Assembly (NCBI GenBank): GCA_963830775.1
Contig: CAWHNT010000029.1
Location: forward strand, 225,845 to 289,844
From: CAWHNT01 sp963830775
Lineage (GTDB): Bacteria > Pseudomonadota > Alphaproteobacteria > Geminicoccales > Geminicoccaceae
Direction of reading: 5' to 3'
Length of the DNA stretch: 64,000 nt
In this document: positions 63,985 to 64,000 of the stretch, one piece after another
How the letters are laid out: every line of letters begins with the position of its first letter
How positions within the stretch are numbered: the stretch's first letter is position 1
Notes under the pieces: model-generated
What the model was told of the DNA's origin: nothing
What the model saw: only the letters and a program-made list of their open reading frames with translations
Database searches by the model: none
Translations under genes and position numbers: made by a program

Positions 63985-64000
63985 GAGCTCCGATGAGGAT

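Noticed and set aside
1..64000. CRISPR arrays, rRNA and tRNA genes
   Set aside because: No direct-repeat array, rRNA core or tRNA cloverleaf was recognised on either strand by reading. A tRNAscan or similar search could still find a tRNA I missed.

Overview
The window is very GC-rich (roughly 70% by eye) with dense, tightly packed genes. A phasin, an MlaA homologue, a mitofilin-C-like protein, TRAP transporter parts, a FolK/FolM pair, a CobW protein and the cobalamin gene order all point to an alphaproteobacterium, most likely in or near the Rhodospirillales/Geminicoccales. The genus cannot be told from the sequence.

Layout. 1-1.2 kb: 5' part of a biotin carboxylase. 1.6-9.2 kb: a leftward array of ten or so mostly membrane or exported proteins of unknown function (two DUF6524-type proteins, a DUF4239 protein, a TPR protein, a short mitofilin-C-like protein) with MlaA. 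9.4-16.5 kb: a CHASE4-PAS-GGDEF-EAL protein, a low-GC SET-domain protein, a nucleotide-transporter-like protein fused to HEAT repeats and a cNMP domain, and a phasin. 16.5-28.7 kb: a cobalamin corrin-ring cluster (cobB, cbiD, cobK, a small ORF, cobM, cbiG-cobJ, cobI, cobL, cobH, cbiX) flanked by a TRAP binding protein and a TRAP large permease with no small permease. CbiX, CbiD and CbiG together indicate the early-cobalt route. 28.8-38.4 kb: small exported proteins, a HIT protein, a YafY regulator divergent from a GST across a perfect palindrome, an SMP-30 lactonase, a flavoprotein reductase, an EF-hand/peptidoglycan-binding lipoprotein, an RraA-like protein, a glycosyltransferase and a DSD1 enzyme. 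38.5-44.8 kb: an amidase and a five-gene urea/amide-type ABC transporter, all broken by many one-base frame changes. 45-51 kb: another GGDEF-EAL protein, folK, folM, a GGDEF protein and alaX. 51-56.5 kb: an IS110-family element with a hairpin-rich non-coding end, a small membrane gene, a frameshifted zwf, an ISAs1 transposase and older IS fragments. 56.5-60.5 kb: a soluble PAS chemoreceptor, a second DSD1 enzyme, then a clear cobalamin riboswitch leading into a small ORF and cobW. 60.6-64 kb: three IS elements in a row directly downstream of cobW.

How the genes fit together. The cobalamin cluster can carry a tetrapyrrole from sirohydrochlorin to cobyrinic acid a,c-diamide, and the riboswitch-controlled cobW unit is a B12-responsive partner cut off from whatever followed it. 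Three GGDEF proteins with intact active and inhibitory sites suggest active cyclic-di-GMP signalling. Amidase plus ABC transporter looks like an amide/urea uptake and hydrolysis unit.

Most frame changes are gains of one base, usually a repeat of its neighbour, with conserved protein resuming at once in the next frame. They look like errors in the sequence rather than gene decay. For broken genes, coordinates span the whole reconstructed gene.
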